Source: Chrysochromulina tobinii
Lineage: Eukaryota; Haptophyta; Prymnesiales; Chrysochromulinaceae
DNA length: 47,873 nucleotides
Assembly: GCA_001275005.1 (NCBI GenBank)
Contig: JWZX01003389.1
Coordinates: forward strand, 1-47,873
Reading direction: 5' to 3'
Shown in pieces: positions 28,051-37,222 of this stretch (its first letter is position 1; each line of letters begins with the position of its first letter). The notes under the pieces are model-generated. The model did not search any database. It worked only from the letters and a program-made list of their open reading frames with translations, and was not told the origin of the DNA. Made by a program: the position numbers and the translations under genes.

Positions 28051-29475
28051 ATGGCCGACTCAAGCCTCACGGTTGTGTACGCACTCGTCGTGCTCTACGC
28101 GCTCTGCTACCAGCTGCAGAGCCCGCTCGAGCCTTTCCTTGTCGAAAAGTTTGTCAAGGGTGAGGACGCGGCGTCCTCTTATGCCCGGCTGGTTTCCTTC
28201 TTCTCGTTCATGCAAATCGTCGGTTCCTTCGTCGTCGGATACCTTCTCGACGTTATTGGCTTGCGTGCCATGTTTGCGCTCAACTTCCTCTCGTGTGCGG
28301 CATCGTACGCGCTCCTCGCACGCGCCACGAGCATCGAGATGCTCTTCCTTTCAAAGGTCCCCGCTCTCTTCCAGGCGGGATTCCTGTGTGCACAGACGGC
28401 CTCGGCGAAGCTCACACCTGACGGGCAAGAGCGCGCGACCAGCCTCGGCCGGCTGACGACTGCCTACACCGTCGGAGGCGTGATCGGACCCGCGCTGGGT
28501 GGCCATCTGGGGACACAAGTGGCCGCGCGCGTGGCGGTTGTCGGGTCGTTTGCAGCGATCTTGCTTGTGATGATGCTGCCCACGACGGTAGAGGAGGTGC
28601 CGCAGGACGCCAAGAGGGGCGCGGACAAGCTCCCGGCGGCGGTCGCCTCCTCCGCCGCGACCACCAATTGGCCTCGGCTGATGCGCACCATCCTTCCGCT
28701 TGTGTGGCCGTTGCTCGCGACAAAGATGGCAAGTGGATTGATCAACTCGTCAGCTGGCGCTGTGCGACCGTTGCTGCTCAAGGAGCGCTTCGCATTCGAT
28801 CAGTCGCGGCTGGGTGCGTTCATGTCAGCCATGTTCCTGGGCAACGCCGTCGTCGGCCTCGGCCTCGGCAAGATCACCGCGTTGCTCGGCGGCGAGCGCT
28901 CGGCGATCGTGACGTGCCTGGGCATGATGGCCCTGGGCTACGCGGTGATGGCGATGGTATTCGAGGAGGCCTTCGCGAACATCGCACAGTCGACGCCGCA
29001 TGGCGGCGTGTGGTTATTCATGGCGCTCACGCTACTGCTCAGCCTCTTCCAGTTCCCTCTAGCCACCACGCTCACCGCTCTCTCCACCTCGCGCGTACGC
29101 AACTGAGTGCCTCTGAGTGCCTCTGCGTGCCTCTGCGTACCTCTGAGTGCCACGGATGGCCTCCCTGAGTGTCTTCCGGATGGCATCCATCATCAGGTAC
29201 CGCCCAATCTCAAAGGAACCCTCGTCGGCGCCGAGCATGCCGCCTTCGCGCTCGCTGGGCTCGTAGGGCCGTCCGCTGGTGTGGCGATGCTGCAGCTTGG
29301 GGGCCTCGCCGCAGTTGCGAGCGCTGCGAGCCTCGCCTTCGTCCTCCTGTGGGCGCTCTGGCGCATGGACAGGGAGAGGGACACCGCTGCCTCCACCTCC
29401 TCTGAGGACTCGGCTGACGCTGACTCGGTGAGCTCCCTCGCGGTGCCACTGCTCGCTAAGGCAAAGAATGAATGA
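28051..29475 (+). CDS. Major facilitator superfamily transporter (SLC22A18/TetA-like)
   Basis: Exons 28051-29094 and 29197-29475, phase 0, 440 residues. About 12 hydrophobic helices. The first half has ARLVSFFSFMQIVGSFVVGYLLDVIGLRAMF, with the MFS motif A (G-x-L-x-D-x-x-G-x-R) in the TM2-TM3 loop, then ALGRLTTAYTVGGVIGPALGGHLG-type motif C on TM5 (here SLGRLTTAYTVGGVIGPALGG). This arrangement is typical of TetA-like drug/proton antiporters and eukaryotic SLC22A18. The second exon supplies the last two helices (HAAFALAGLVGPSAGVAML and LAAVASAASLAFVLLWALW) and an acidic tail. Start: ATG 28051, following GTGAACAG. The substrate cannot be predicted. Confidence 0.9.
29095..29196 (+). repeat. MFS intron made of TGAGTGCCTC decamers
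   Basis: 102 bp. Donor GTACGC, acceptor CCATCATCAG. The body is a tandem array of TGAGTGCCTC/TGCGTGCCTC units followed by GGATGGCCTCCCTGAGTG. The downstream exon begins GTAC, as does the intron. Confidence 0.9.
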
Positions 29476-29482
29476 CTAACCG

Positions 29483-29570
29483 GGGTCTTCATCAGACCCC
29501 GCGAAGACTGATTTAATTATGATGGGTCTTCATCAGACCCCGCGAAGACTGATTTAATTATGATGGGTCG
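29483..29570 (+). repeat. 41-bp tandem duplication with GGGTCT hairpins, 3' of the MFS gene
   Basis: Two near-perfect copies, starting at 29483 and 29524, of GGGTCTTCATCAGACCC plus CGCGAAGACTGATTTAATTA. Each copy contains a 6-bp stem (GGGTCT/AGACCC) around TCATC. Probably in the 3' UTR. Confidence 0.9.
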
Positions 29571-30004
29571 AAGTCATCATGTACCTGCATGAGTTACACT
29601 GTACCTGTGTGGCCCAGAGGCCCTCCCCTCTCTGGCCAATGCCTCTGGCCCCCAGCAGTGGCCATCATAAGGCCATCATCCTCGAAGTACGGGATACGGG
29701 TAGTCATCGTTCAGGCCGCGGTGCGTGTTGAGGTCCGTTGAAGGCGCCTCCCCGGCAGCCTCTGCGGGACCCGTGCGAGCGACGGCGGGCAGCGTGTCAT
29801 CCGTCAACACTGCGCGCAGAGGTGACCTGTTTGAGCTGTGATGTGAGGCGACCTGGCGAAGGTTTCGGCCCCGCGAATTCCGATGCTCCCTACTATGTTT
29901 TTCGGAAAAGTCTGGTGCAAGTCCGTTCACAGTGTATCGGTGTGAATTCACATGAATTCACATGATTTGGCTTTCGCGTCGCATGAGCGAGTTTCACGCT
30001 CAAA
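29571..30004. other. Intergenic, no gene; carrier promoter
   Basis: It contains tandem CTCCCCTCTCTGGCC-like sequence near 29625. Close to the next gene are GTTCACAG at 29924 and a repeated GTGAATTCACATGAATTCACATG at 29940-29962. Confidence 0.45.
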
Positions 30005-30966
30005 ATGCCGACGACCTTTTTTCGTGAGGTCCTTGCTGGTGGCGGCTCGACGGCGATCGTCTCAGCATTTTTGAACCCGGTGGACGTCATTAAGACGCGA
30101 CGCCAGCTCTTTGCTTATCGTGAGCTCTCGGCGCTCGAGGTCGCCCGCAAGCTCTCACAAGAGGGTCGAGGCGGCATCGTGGCGCTGTGGGCACCAGGCC
30201 TCTCGGCGACGATCGCACGCGAGCTCGTGTACTCGGGCTGCACCAAGGGCGTGTACCCGATCGCTCGGGGTTTCATTGCGGGCGATCGCGAGCCGACGCT
30301 CATGCAGCGCGTCGCAGCCGCGTCGGCGACGGGCTTCACTGGCTCAATTGGAGCGAACGCTTTCGACGTGGTCAAGATCCGGCAGTTTGACGCGCCGGCG
30401 CGCTACGAGGGCGGGCTGCTGTCGGCGATGCGCGCCATCGCTCGCGAGGAGGGCCTCGTCACGGGCTTACTGCTGCGCGGCTGCAGCGCCTCCGCGCCGC
30501 GAGGCGCTGCCATAGCCGTAGGGGAGGTGACCACTTACGATCATACAAAGTCGATTCTGCGGCAGCACTACGAGGACGGGTGCGCGCTCGCGGGCAGGCG
30601 GCGCGCCGCCGTTTCATGCTCTCTCGCACGCTCTCTCCCCCACCCCCTTTCTCTCACGCCTCCTGCTGCTATGCTCGCGTCTCGCTCACGGACAGCTTCG
30701 CCTTACACGTGGTCGTCTCGCTGATCACGGGCGTCGTGGCGACGACCGTCGCCGCGCCATTTGACCTGATCAAATCCCGCACGATGGCCTCCTCGGATCC
30801 GGCCGACGGCTTCGCATCCGTGCTCCTTCGCCTGCTGCGGCACGAGGGCCCCATGGCGCTCTTCAACGGCTGGCTCCCCACCTACTTTCGGCTTGGCCCG
30901 CATGCAATCTTGACCTTCCCGCTCTTCGAGGCGATGCGCCGATGGCTTGGGCTCGAGTACCTGTAG
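30005..30966 (+). CDS. Mitochondrial carrier family protein
   Basis: Exons 30005-30579 and 30696-30966, phase 2, 281 residues. Three repeats carry the carrier signature P-x-(D/E)-x-x-(K/R): NPVDVIKTRRQ (repeat 1), NAFDVVKIRQF (repeat 2, with Pro replaced by Ala) and APFDLIKSRTM (repeat 3). Each is followed by the second-helix pattern (GIVALWAPGLSATIARELVY, GLLLRGCSASAPRGAAI, MALFNGWLPTYFRLGPHAI). It resembles the dicarboxylate/uncoupling-protein branch. Without the intron the third repeat would be lost: splicing joins YEDG to FALHVVVSLITGVVATTVAAPFD. Location is inferred as the mitochondrial inner membrane; the solute is unknown. Confidence 0.92.
30580..30695 (+). other. Mitochondrial carrier intron
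   Basis: 116 bp, donor GTGCGCGC, acceptor CTCACGGACAG. It has a classic polypyrimidine CTCTCTCCCCCACCCCC stretch. This is the only phase-2 intron here, and it lacks the GATGGCC repeats. Confidence 0.85.
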
Positions 30967-31772
30967 CCGGTCCACACGCATGCGGTACGGCCGTTCTCGC
31001 TCAGACAGTGGCTTTGACCTTTGTTGGATCTCTATCGGGCCCAATGCAATCGTTCACGTCTCAGACTCCCGACGGTTGCAAGCTTCGCCACACCGTTCGC
31101 GCCGTGATTTGTTTAGCGCTTTATAGGCTTTAGCCGCCGGTTACGTCTCGTCATTACGTCAGACAAGTTTGGTCGTTAATTCACGGTCGACGCGTCCGAA
31201 ATCGCGAAATCCAAATCGAATGGGAATGTTTGGGAACGAATCGAATAACTGTTAACTCGATAAATACATAAATGGATCGCGGGATCGGATTATCGCAATG
31301 CGGCGTGGACGCATCTCCATCTGCGATCTCATAAACTGGGGTTGGGGCATGGGTTGGGGTGGTCCGCTCGTCGCTGCACGCTGGGCGGTCCGGGGCAACT
31401 CTTCTCTCTTGCGGCGTGGACTAATCATCCCGGAGTTCCCGACGAGCGACGTCGGAAAAAATGGCGGAATCCGGTCAAAACGCGCAAATCTCTCGTCATT
31501 CGCAGATGAGATCTTGGCCGATGTACTAAGTATTCAAACATGTACCAACTACCATTTTGTAACGAGAGCGTTCTGTTCTGATTTGTTGGGCGCGACGCAC
31601 GAAGCGTGCGGCGCGCACAGCTTCATGTCGTGGGCATGACCGACGACGTGGGCACGCGGAGCCGTCTCGTCTGTCGTCTACCGTCTTCGAATCCACCTCT
31701 CGCCTCCGACCCTCGCCCCATCGAAGAACCTCGGACACGTCACACGTCGGCAGAGCGGTGTGGCGAGGCCTC
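30967..31772. other. Intergenic, no gene seen
   Basis: About 800 bp between convergent genes, with a lower-GC stretch at 31190-31300 rich in AATCGAAT-like words. No ORF with recognisable content. Confidence 0.4.
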
Positions 31773-32978
31773 TCAAGGCTTCCACTGCACGCGGTACGTG
31801 GCGAGCTCGGCGTGCTTGGACACGAGCGGCTCAGACGCGATGGTGAGCGGCTTTAGGTCGGGCAGAGCCTTGGTGCGCAGCTGCTTCCGACCCAGAGGGC
31901 ACTCAGCAAGATTCGAGATGCATTTGAGCGCATTCGTGGTCAGTGTCGAGCTCGCGTTTGTCATGAGCTGTTTGGCCTCGGCGTCGTGTGAAGCATGCAC
32001 GATGTCGCTGAGGGGTGCGATCGCGCCGAGCTTCACGGCCTCCTCCTTGGACTCGGTATGCGCCGTGATGCTCATCAGCGCACCGGCTGCCTCCGTGGCT
32101 ACCCGATGCAACGCTTCCGGGTCGGTGTCAATGCCGTAGGTGGCCGCGGGTGTGAGCATGCTCACGAGGACGCGAAGCACGCCCTGAGAGACAGCGAGCA
32201 TCTTCTGCTCGGGCCCGAGGGTCAGCGTGCGCAGCAGCGCGAACCCGTGCTCGCACACCGCCGGGATAGGCTGCTCAAGCTGGTACTTGCCATCGACAAG
32301 TCCGCAGACCGTCTCGATCGCGCCGCCCTTGATCGCCTGCTCGAGCCCGGCGGCCTCTGTGTCGGTGACCATCGTGAGGGCAGCCAGCACGGCGGCAAGC
32401 TGGTCGGCGAGTTTCTCCTCTGAGCAGCGGCGCACGAAGACCGCCACGCAGCCCCCCGCGATCAGCGCCCGCGCGCCATCACGGAAGCGTGAGAGCTGCA
32501 GGCACACGGCCAAAGCGTTCGCACGCACCACCGGCTCAGGGTCGCACACGAGACGCAGCAGTGCGCCCACCGTGGCCGATCCTTGGGCGAGGATGGCCCC
32601 GCGACCGTTGAGGTCCTTGGCGAGCGGCAGCAGCGCGGCGGTGGCGAAGGTTCGCGACTCGATGCAGTGCTGCAGCTCGGCACTCTTCGTGAGCGCCGCA
32701 ACGATGCCCACTGGCACGAGAGAGCTGACCTCCCGTGCGCCCCGCAGCATCTCCAAAATGTGGGCCAGTGCCTTCCGGCGCAGCTCATCGTCGCTGCTCG
32801 TAGCCTGATTTACAAGCTTGGGGTACTGGAATGTGCCGTATGCTAGGCCTAGCTCGTCGGGCGGAAAGGGCTCCTTTCGGACTTGCTGCGAGGTAAAAAG
32901 CTGGCTATTGGCCAAGAAGCCCTTGGACTCGGGTGGCGTGTAAGGCAGGCCCTGCCGCTTTCTGATTACCGAGTGCAT
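31773..32978 (-). CDS. RSPH14: Radial spoke head protein 14 homologue (ARM repeats)
   Basis: 401 residues from ATG 32978. Alpha-helical ARM/HEAT repeats throughout. Segments line up in order with metazoan RSPH14 (RTDR1): LGLAYGTFQYPKLVNQATSS...RKALAHILEMLR near the N-terminus, then VLAALTMVTD, EAAGALMSITAHTESKEEAVKLGAIAPL and NALKCISNLAECPLGRKQL, ending with the characteristic WKP. RSPH14 is part of the axonemal radial spokes of motile cilia and flagella. It implies the organism has a motile 9+2 flagellum at some stage. It is head to head with the unknown gene at 33247 (268 bp between starts). Confidence 0.9.
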   Translation of the reverse strand: MHSVIRKRQGLPYTPPESKGFLANSQLFTSQQVRKEPFPPDELGLAYGTFQYPKLVNQATSSDDELRRKALAHILEMLRGAREVSSLVPVGIVAALTKSAELQHCIESRTFATAALLPLAKDLNGRGAILAQGSATVGALLRLVCDPEPVVRANALAVCLQLSRFRDGARALIAGGCVAVFVRRCSEEKLADQLAAVLAALTMVTDTEAAGLEQAIKGGAIETVCGLVDGKYQLEQPIPAVCEHGFALLRTLTLGPEQKMLAVSQGVLRVLVSMLTPAATYGIDTDPEALHRVATEAAGALMSITAHTESKEEAVKLGAIAPLSDIVHASHDAEAKQLMTNASSTLTTNALKCISNLAECPLGRKQLRTKALPDLKPLTIASEPLVSKHAELATYRVQWKP

Positions 32979-33246
32979 GGCTGGTGAGGCGGCGAGCCGG
33001 CCGGGACGTGCCTGGAGCCGGTAGGATCCTTCGTGAGTTGCTCCAACGCCCGAGTCTTTTCCGTTCAGTCGTTTCCGTTGCGTGAATTCCACGCGGAGTG
33101 GCCCGACCAAACTCAGCCACGTCTCAAATATTAAGGCAGGTTTAGGGCGAGTTTGCCTGAGAGCAACCGTGTGCCACAAGTTTTGATCGTTACGTTGCGA
33201 TGGATCTTTGCGTGATCGAGACTCTCGCGCAGTCTCCGACGTTCCG
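32979..33246. promoter_or_regulatory. Divergent intergenic region between RSPH14 and the 33247 gene
   Basis: 268 bp separate the two start codons; it probably contains a shared or back-to-back promoter. An X-box-like GTTGC...GCAAC palindrome is suggested by GTTGCTCC (33039) and GAGCAACC (33163), but the spacing is far too wide for a real X-box. Confidence 0.4.
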
Positions 33247-34422
33247 ATGCCGACGCTCTCGGGATGCAACTTGGAGCTCGTGAAGCGTCCACCGGATGGC
33301 GCGAGCTTCTTCTGGTCGGTCGGCACCTGCACCGGCAAGTTTGAGCGGCGCTCATTCGATTTGCTGGGCCATGGCGCCCAGAACGACACGCCGATGGGGA
33401 AGGAGTGGCATCCGAAGACCGGCGCGCTGCTCTCTAGAATGCGTGCCGATCGCTACGCCGTCTGTGATTGGCTCCTGGACCCTGCAAACGCGTTCACGCT
33501 TCGCCACGAGAGGAATTTGCATACTGGGGGCTCGATCTCCGCCGACAAGGTGAGCCTGTTCCGAGCTGACACGGAGTCGGCCGGCCGCGCGCACATCAAG
33601 GCGTGGGCCGCGCTCAACGGCGTGGATGTCGTGGCGCTCACGATGCAGGGGAGCTCGCTTGACCGGTTCGAGGAAGACGTGACCATCTACCGCGCCACCG
33701 GCGCGGAGGTGCTGGTATCCGGTAAGTTCGCGAAGGACGTGCAGCCGCGGCTTGACGCGCTGCGTGCCGGCATGCCGACGGCGCCGTTCGTGCTCGTGCG
33801 CTTCGAGGCCGACCACTTTGACGCGATTCTCGACCTGGTGGCGCACCCGAGTTCCCAAGGGGTTCCCGCCTCGCCGTCCATGCGCCATCTGCGGCCGATG
33901 CTCGTCTGTCCGACTGCGACGCGTGGAACCTGCGCGGGGCCGGTGACTGTCTCTCGCTTCCATACCTCACCTCCGCCGACGCCCAGCCCTGACTTCATGG
34001 CGAGCGTGATGAACAGCCAGAGGAAGCTTCGGACTCTCCAGCAGTCGCACTCAAAGGAAGCGCGGCTGCTCTCGCCGGTGGCCACGTGCAGGCCTCTTGT
34101 CGGGCGCGATGCGTCAGGGCGGCTCTGCGTGTTCCCACAGTCTGCCGTGGTGCCTCCTGGCGCGTTCGCTGAGACGCACCTGCACGGCGGCCGCGGCGGC
34201 TACCGCGGCGGCGGAATAGAAGACATGTCGAGCCAGCCCGGGCCGGGCGGCTGGGAGCGCTCCACCTCGTTTGGCGACGGTTTCTCGTCCTCGCAGCGCG
34301 GGCTGCCGCCAAGGACGCTGCGCATGGGGCCGGGGCCAGAACAGTCGATGCCACATACGAACCACTCCCTCTCCTCGTCGGGGTACTCGCTCAGTCAGCG
34401 AACGTGGCCGACGGTGGTATGA
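33247..34422 (+). CDS. Unknown protein, conserved-looking N-terminal domain and low-complexity tail
   Basis: 391 residues from ATG 33247. Residues 1-215 look globular (VKRPPDGASFFWSVGTCTGKFERRSFDLLGHG...; later SADKVSLFRADTESAGRAHIKAWAALNGVDVVALTMQGSSLDRFEEDVTIYRATGAEVLVSG). Residues about 240-391 are Pro/Ser/Gly-rich with FMASVMNSQRKLRTLQQSHSKEARLL and no predicted fold. I recognise no family. Divergence from RSPH14 makes a flagellar role a reasonable guess only. Confidence 0.75.
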   Translation: MPTLSGCNLELVKRPPDGASFFWSVGTCTGKFERRSFDLLGHGAQNDTPMGKEWHPKTGALLSRMRADRYAVCDWLLDPANAFTLRHERNLHTGGSISADKVSLFRADTESAGRAHIKAWAALNGVDVVALTMQGSSLDRFEEDVTIYRATGAEVLVSGKFAKDVQPRLDALRAGMPTAPFVLVRFEADHFDAILDLVAHPSSQGVPASPSMRHLRPMLVCPTATRGTCAGPVTVSRFHTSPPPTPSPDFMASVMNSQRKLRTLQQSHSKEARLLSPVATCRPLVGRDASGRLCVFPQSAVVPPGAFAETHLHGGRGGYRGGGIEDMSSQPGPGGWERSTSFGDGFSSSQRGLPPRTLRMGPGPEQSMPHTNHSLSSSGYSLSQRTWPTVV

Positions 34423-34997
34423 TGCTGCTGCTGCTGATGCTGCCGCACGAACACACGACTTATGCGCTACGACTTCTTAGGGCTTGCGAGTGGTCCTTTG
34501 CCGTTGAGCGAGCGGCGGAAAACATTGTATTGCAGATAATGGGGCGCGGACTGACGGAGAGAGCGCGCGGCCACGGGTCAGCGGACAGCGCCTTGCGTGT
34601 TGCCTGAAGAGAGACTGCTGGAGAGATGGTGATGGAGACTTGGAGAGAGACGCGCTTGCACATGTTGCGAACGCGTGAGGGAGGTGGAGATGTAGTCCTG
34701 TAGATACACTTGTGTCAACAGAGGTCAGCGCATCAGCGTCTCAGAAGAAGGGTCTCAGGCTGGTCATACTGTGGGTGTAAGAGGAAGATCGGTTAGTATG
34801 CACGTCTCGCGTGGTGTGTCGGTTTCGTCTCAACGTGGGACAAAACCACTGCGAAAAAACCACATCACCTTGGTCCTTGCAATTTTCCGCGCACACGCTT
34901 GGGGTGACCGTGGACGGTGCCCTGGCCGCAGCTCAAACAAAAGGAATCGGGAGAGAGTTACCTCTACCTCATAAAGGCAAATTCCTGTGGGCCGACG
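34423..34997. other. Intergenic, no gene seen
   Basis: About 575 bp between same-strand genes. It contains GCTGCTGCTGCTGATGCTGC at 34425-34444 and purine-rich GAGAGA stretches. No gene. Confidence 0.4.
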
Positions 34998-36588
34998 ATG
35001 GCCTACGAAGCAGAAGCAGTGGATTTGGCGCCAGGACGAGGAGAGCCGGATGAGGTGGCGGTGGACCCTGCTGCTGCCCAGCGGCCAAACATGATGATAA
35101 TGTCGCTTTCGATTGGCGAGGCATCGGCACCCGATAGCACGCCGGTTCCAGAGTCGCTCGTCCACGAGACCGTTGCGCAGCTCGAACACGAGGAGGCGGC
35201 GAGAATGCATGCTGCGAAGGAAGCTGCCGCTGCCATCGTAGCGGCTCCAACGGGAACTGAAGAGCAGGCTAGAGCTCATGCGAAGCATGCAGATCAGCCA
35301 TCGGTGCAAGGCAGCAGCGTGGGGGAGATGGGAAGATCAGCTGACGTCCACGTCCGACCTGCCAACGGCCCCTTTGGCCGCTGCATGAGGTGTCGCGGAG
35401 TTGCTCTCGAGCACGGACAGAGCCCTAAGGTAAGCCCTAAGGAGGCAGTGGCCACATCGTGGGTGGATCAGAGCAAGACCGCCATAGAGGCGGCCATGCT
35501 GCGCATTCAGCTGCGACCCATCTTTGATAAGTTCGATGCCAACTCCTCTGGCACCGTGTCGACGACGGAGCTCGCAGAGATGTGCAAGGCCATTGGTATG
35601 AATCTTACCCCTGAAGAGCTCCAGGCGATCGTGAACGATGCCGACCCCGACAACTCGGGTGAGATTGACTTCAACGAATTCGTCGCGACCCTTGTGCGGC
35701 AGCAGAAAGAGGCAGCTGCGAATGGTGGCAAGCCCAAGGTGAACCTGAGCAGTGTCGTCTCGACTGCTGGCATGGTGTTTGGATGGATCACAAATCCAAG
35801 GGCGGTGTTGGCAGCCGTCTTGGATGACATCCACGTCCCATCGGCATGGGTCGGCGCGTCGAGCAAGCCAGCTGCAGCGTCAGCTCCTACGGTGGCCCCG
35901 GCAGCACCCGAGGGCGAGGCCCCGGCAGCGTCCGAGGCCACGGCGCCCGAGCCGGGCGTATTCTCGAAATTCTACGAGGGCCGAAGGGGCAAAATCGTAG
36001 CCTCGTATCACGGTCTGGCGCCGCCGCCTGACAAGCGGAGGGACCGCAAGCAGACGGCGCACACGGAGCGTCTCCTTTCGCCGGAGGACAAGCAGGCACG
36101 CGAGCGTGGCTGGAATCCTCAGCGATATTACAACGTCCCACCCGTTCTCAAGGGGGTCAACATCGTCAAAGAAGAGCCGTGGACGATCGACGCAGATCGC
36201 TACCTCAATCTCGAATTGCAAAGTGACTACGTCGAGCGGCGAAAGCCGTACCGCAAGTCCAACCACGAGGTCTACATGGACGCTTGCAAGCTGCGCGAGG
36301 ACCACGCCCCCCCCGGCCAAGCCAGAGTGGGACTCGCAGACTTGGGCCCCAGTGCCGGCGTCGCTTCGCGGGATCCGCGTGCATGGGACGGCGGCAGGGC
36401 GGGAACCATGGGCGCGCGATGCAGAGCGCGAATGGCTGCACGTCGTCGACAACCCGTACCTCGAACGCGAGAAACTCGCAGCGCTGATGGGGAAGCGGGC
36501 CCTCCAGTACGTTCCTGTGGACGAGGCTGTATACGAGGCCAACATGCTCGCGCTCCAGTGGGCCCATCAGCTGGCGCACTCTGCGTGA
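34998..36588 (+). CDS. EF-hand protein, frameshifted in this sequence
   Basis: Start ATG 34998. Two canonical EF-hand loops: DANSSGTVSTTE (180-191) and DPDNSGEIDFNE (216-227), the pair spaced as in calmodulin or centrin (RPIFDKFDANSSG...). The N-terminus is acidic/Ala-rich and the C-terminus (from VFSKFYEGRRGKIVASYHG) is basic with a globular look. In frame 1 the reading goes ...KLREDHAPP and then turns into Arg/Gly-rich nonsense. The neighbouring frame continues APPPAKPEWDSQTWAPVPASLRGI and ends EANMLALQWAHQLAHSA. The switch coincides with a run of eight C at 36306-36313, so one C is probably extra in the assembly, or the gene is broken. The exact family is unknown; a calcium sensor is likely. 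Confidence 0.8.
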
Positions 36589-37222
36589 GTGATAGGCTCG
36601 GTATCCATACTAGGTCCGACCGTGATCTGTGACCGTAACATGAATCCGTGTTGGACGAGACCAGTTTTAGGAGCTACAGCTAGGTCTCAGCCCCTTTGCC
36701 GCTTTCGCCCTTTCCCGTTTCCGCATGGGGTTTCCGCCGGCGGGGGCGGGGGGCCTCCTTAACTCCTTTACCTTACCTTTTCGCATATTTAACTTTCCGC
36801 CTACGGGTGTTCGGGTCGTGTCTTGCAAGTCGTGTCCAAACTTGGTCCAAACTCGTCCAGTCTGTCGTGTGTCCGGCCAATTGTTGCTTGTATTCTCAGC
36901 TAATTCTCGAGAGGCGGTGCCCGTGGTTCGCGCTCTCTTGATACGTGACTCGACGTAACGACTAACGACCGCTCACGAACTCACAGTCTCACACTGCGTG
37001 TTTGAGATTGTATGTAGTATGAGATTGGAAATTGGAGCGGTGCGGTGCCGGTGGACTCGCTCTCTGCGCACTTTTTCAGAGAAGCTCCATGAATAGAACA
37101 ACCACGAATTACGTCACTTCACTTGGTCAATTTGTTGAGCGCTGGCGCCTTGATGAGCAAATTGATCTTTCGACGGTGCCGGTTTTCTTCGGAGCGCTCG
37201 GGCCCGGCCGATTGAAAAACAA
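36589..37222. other. Intergenic, no gene seen
   Basis: 634 bp, locally T-rich. TTTCCGCCGGCGGGGG at 36729 is a short GC palindrome. Nothing assignable. Confidence 0.4.
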
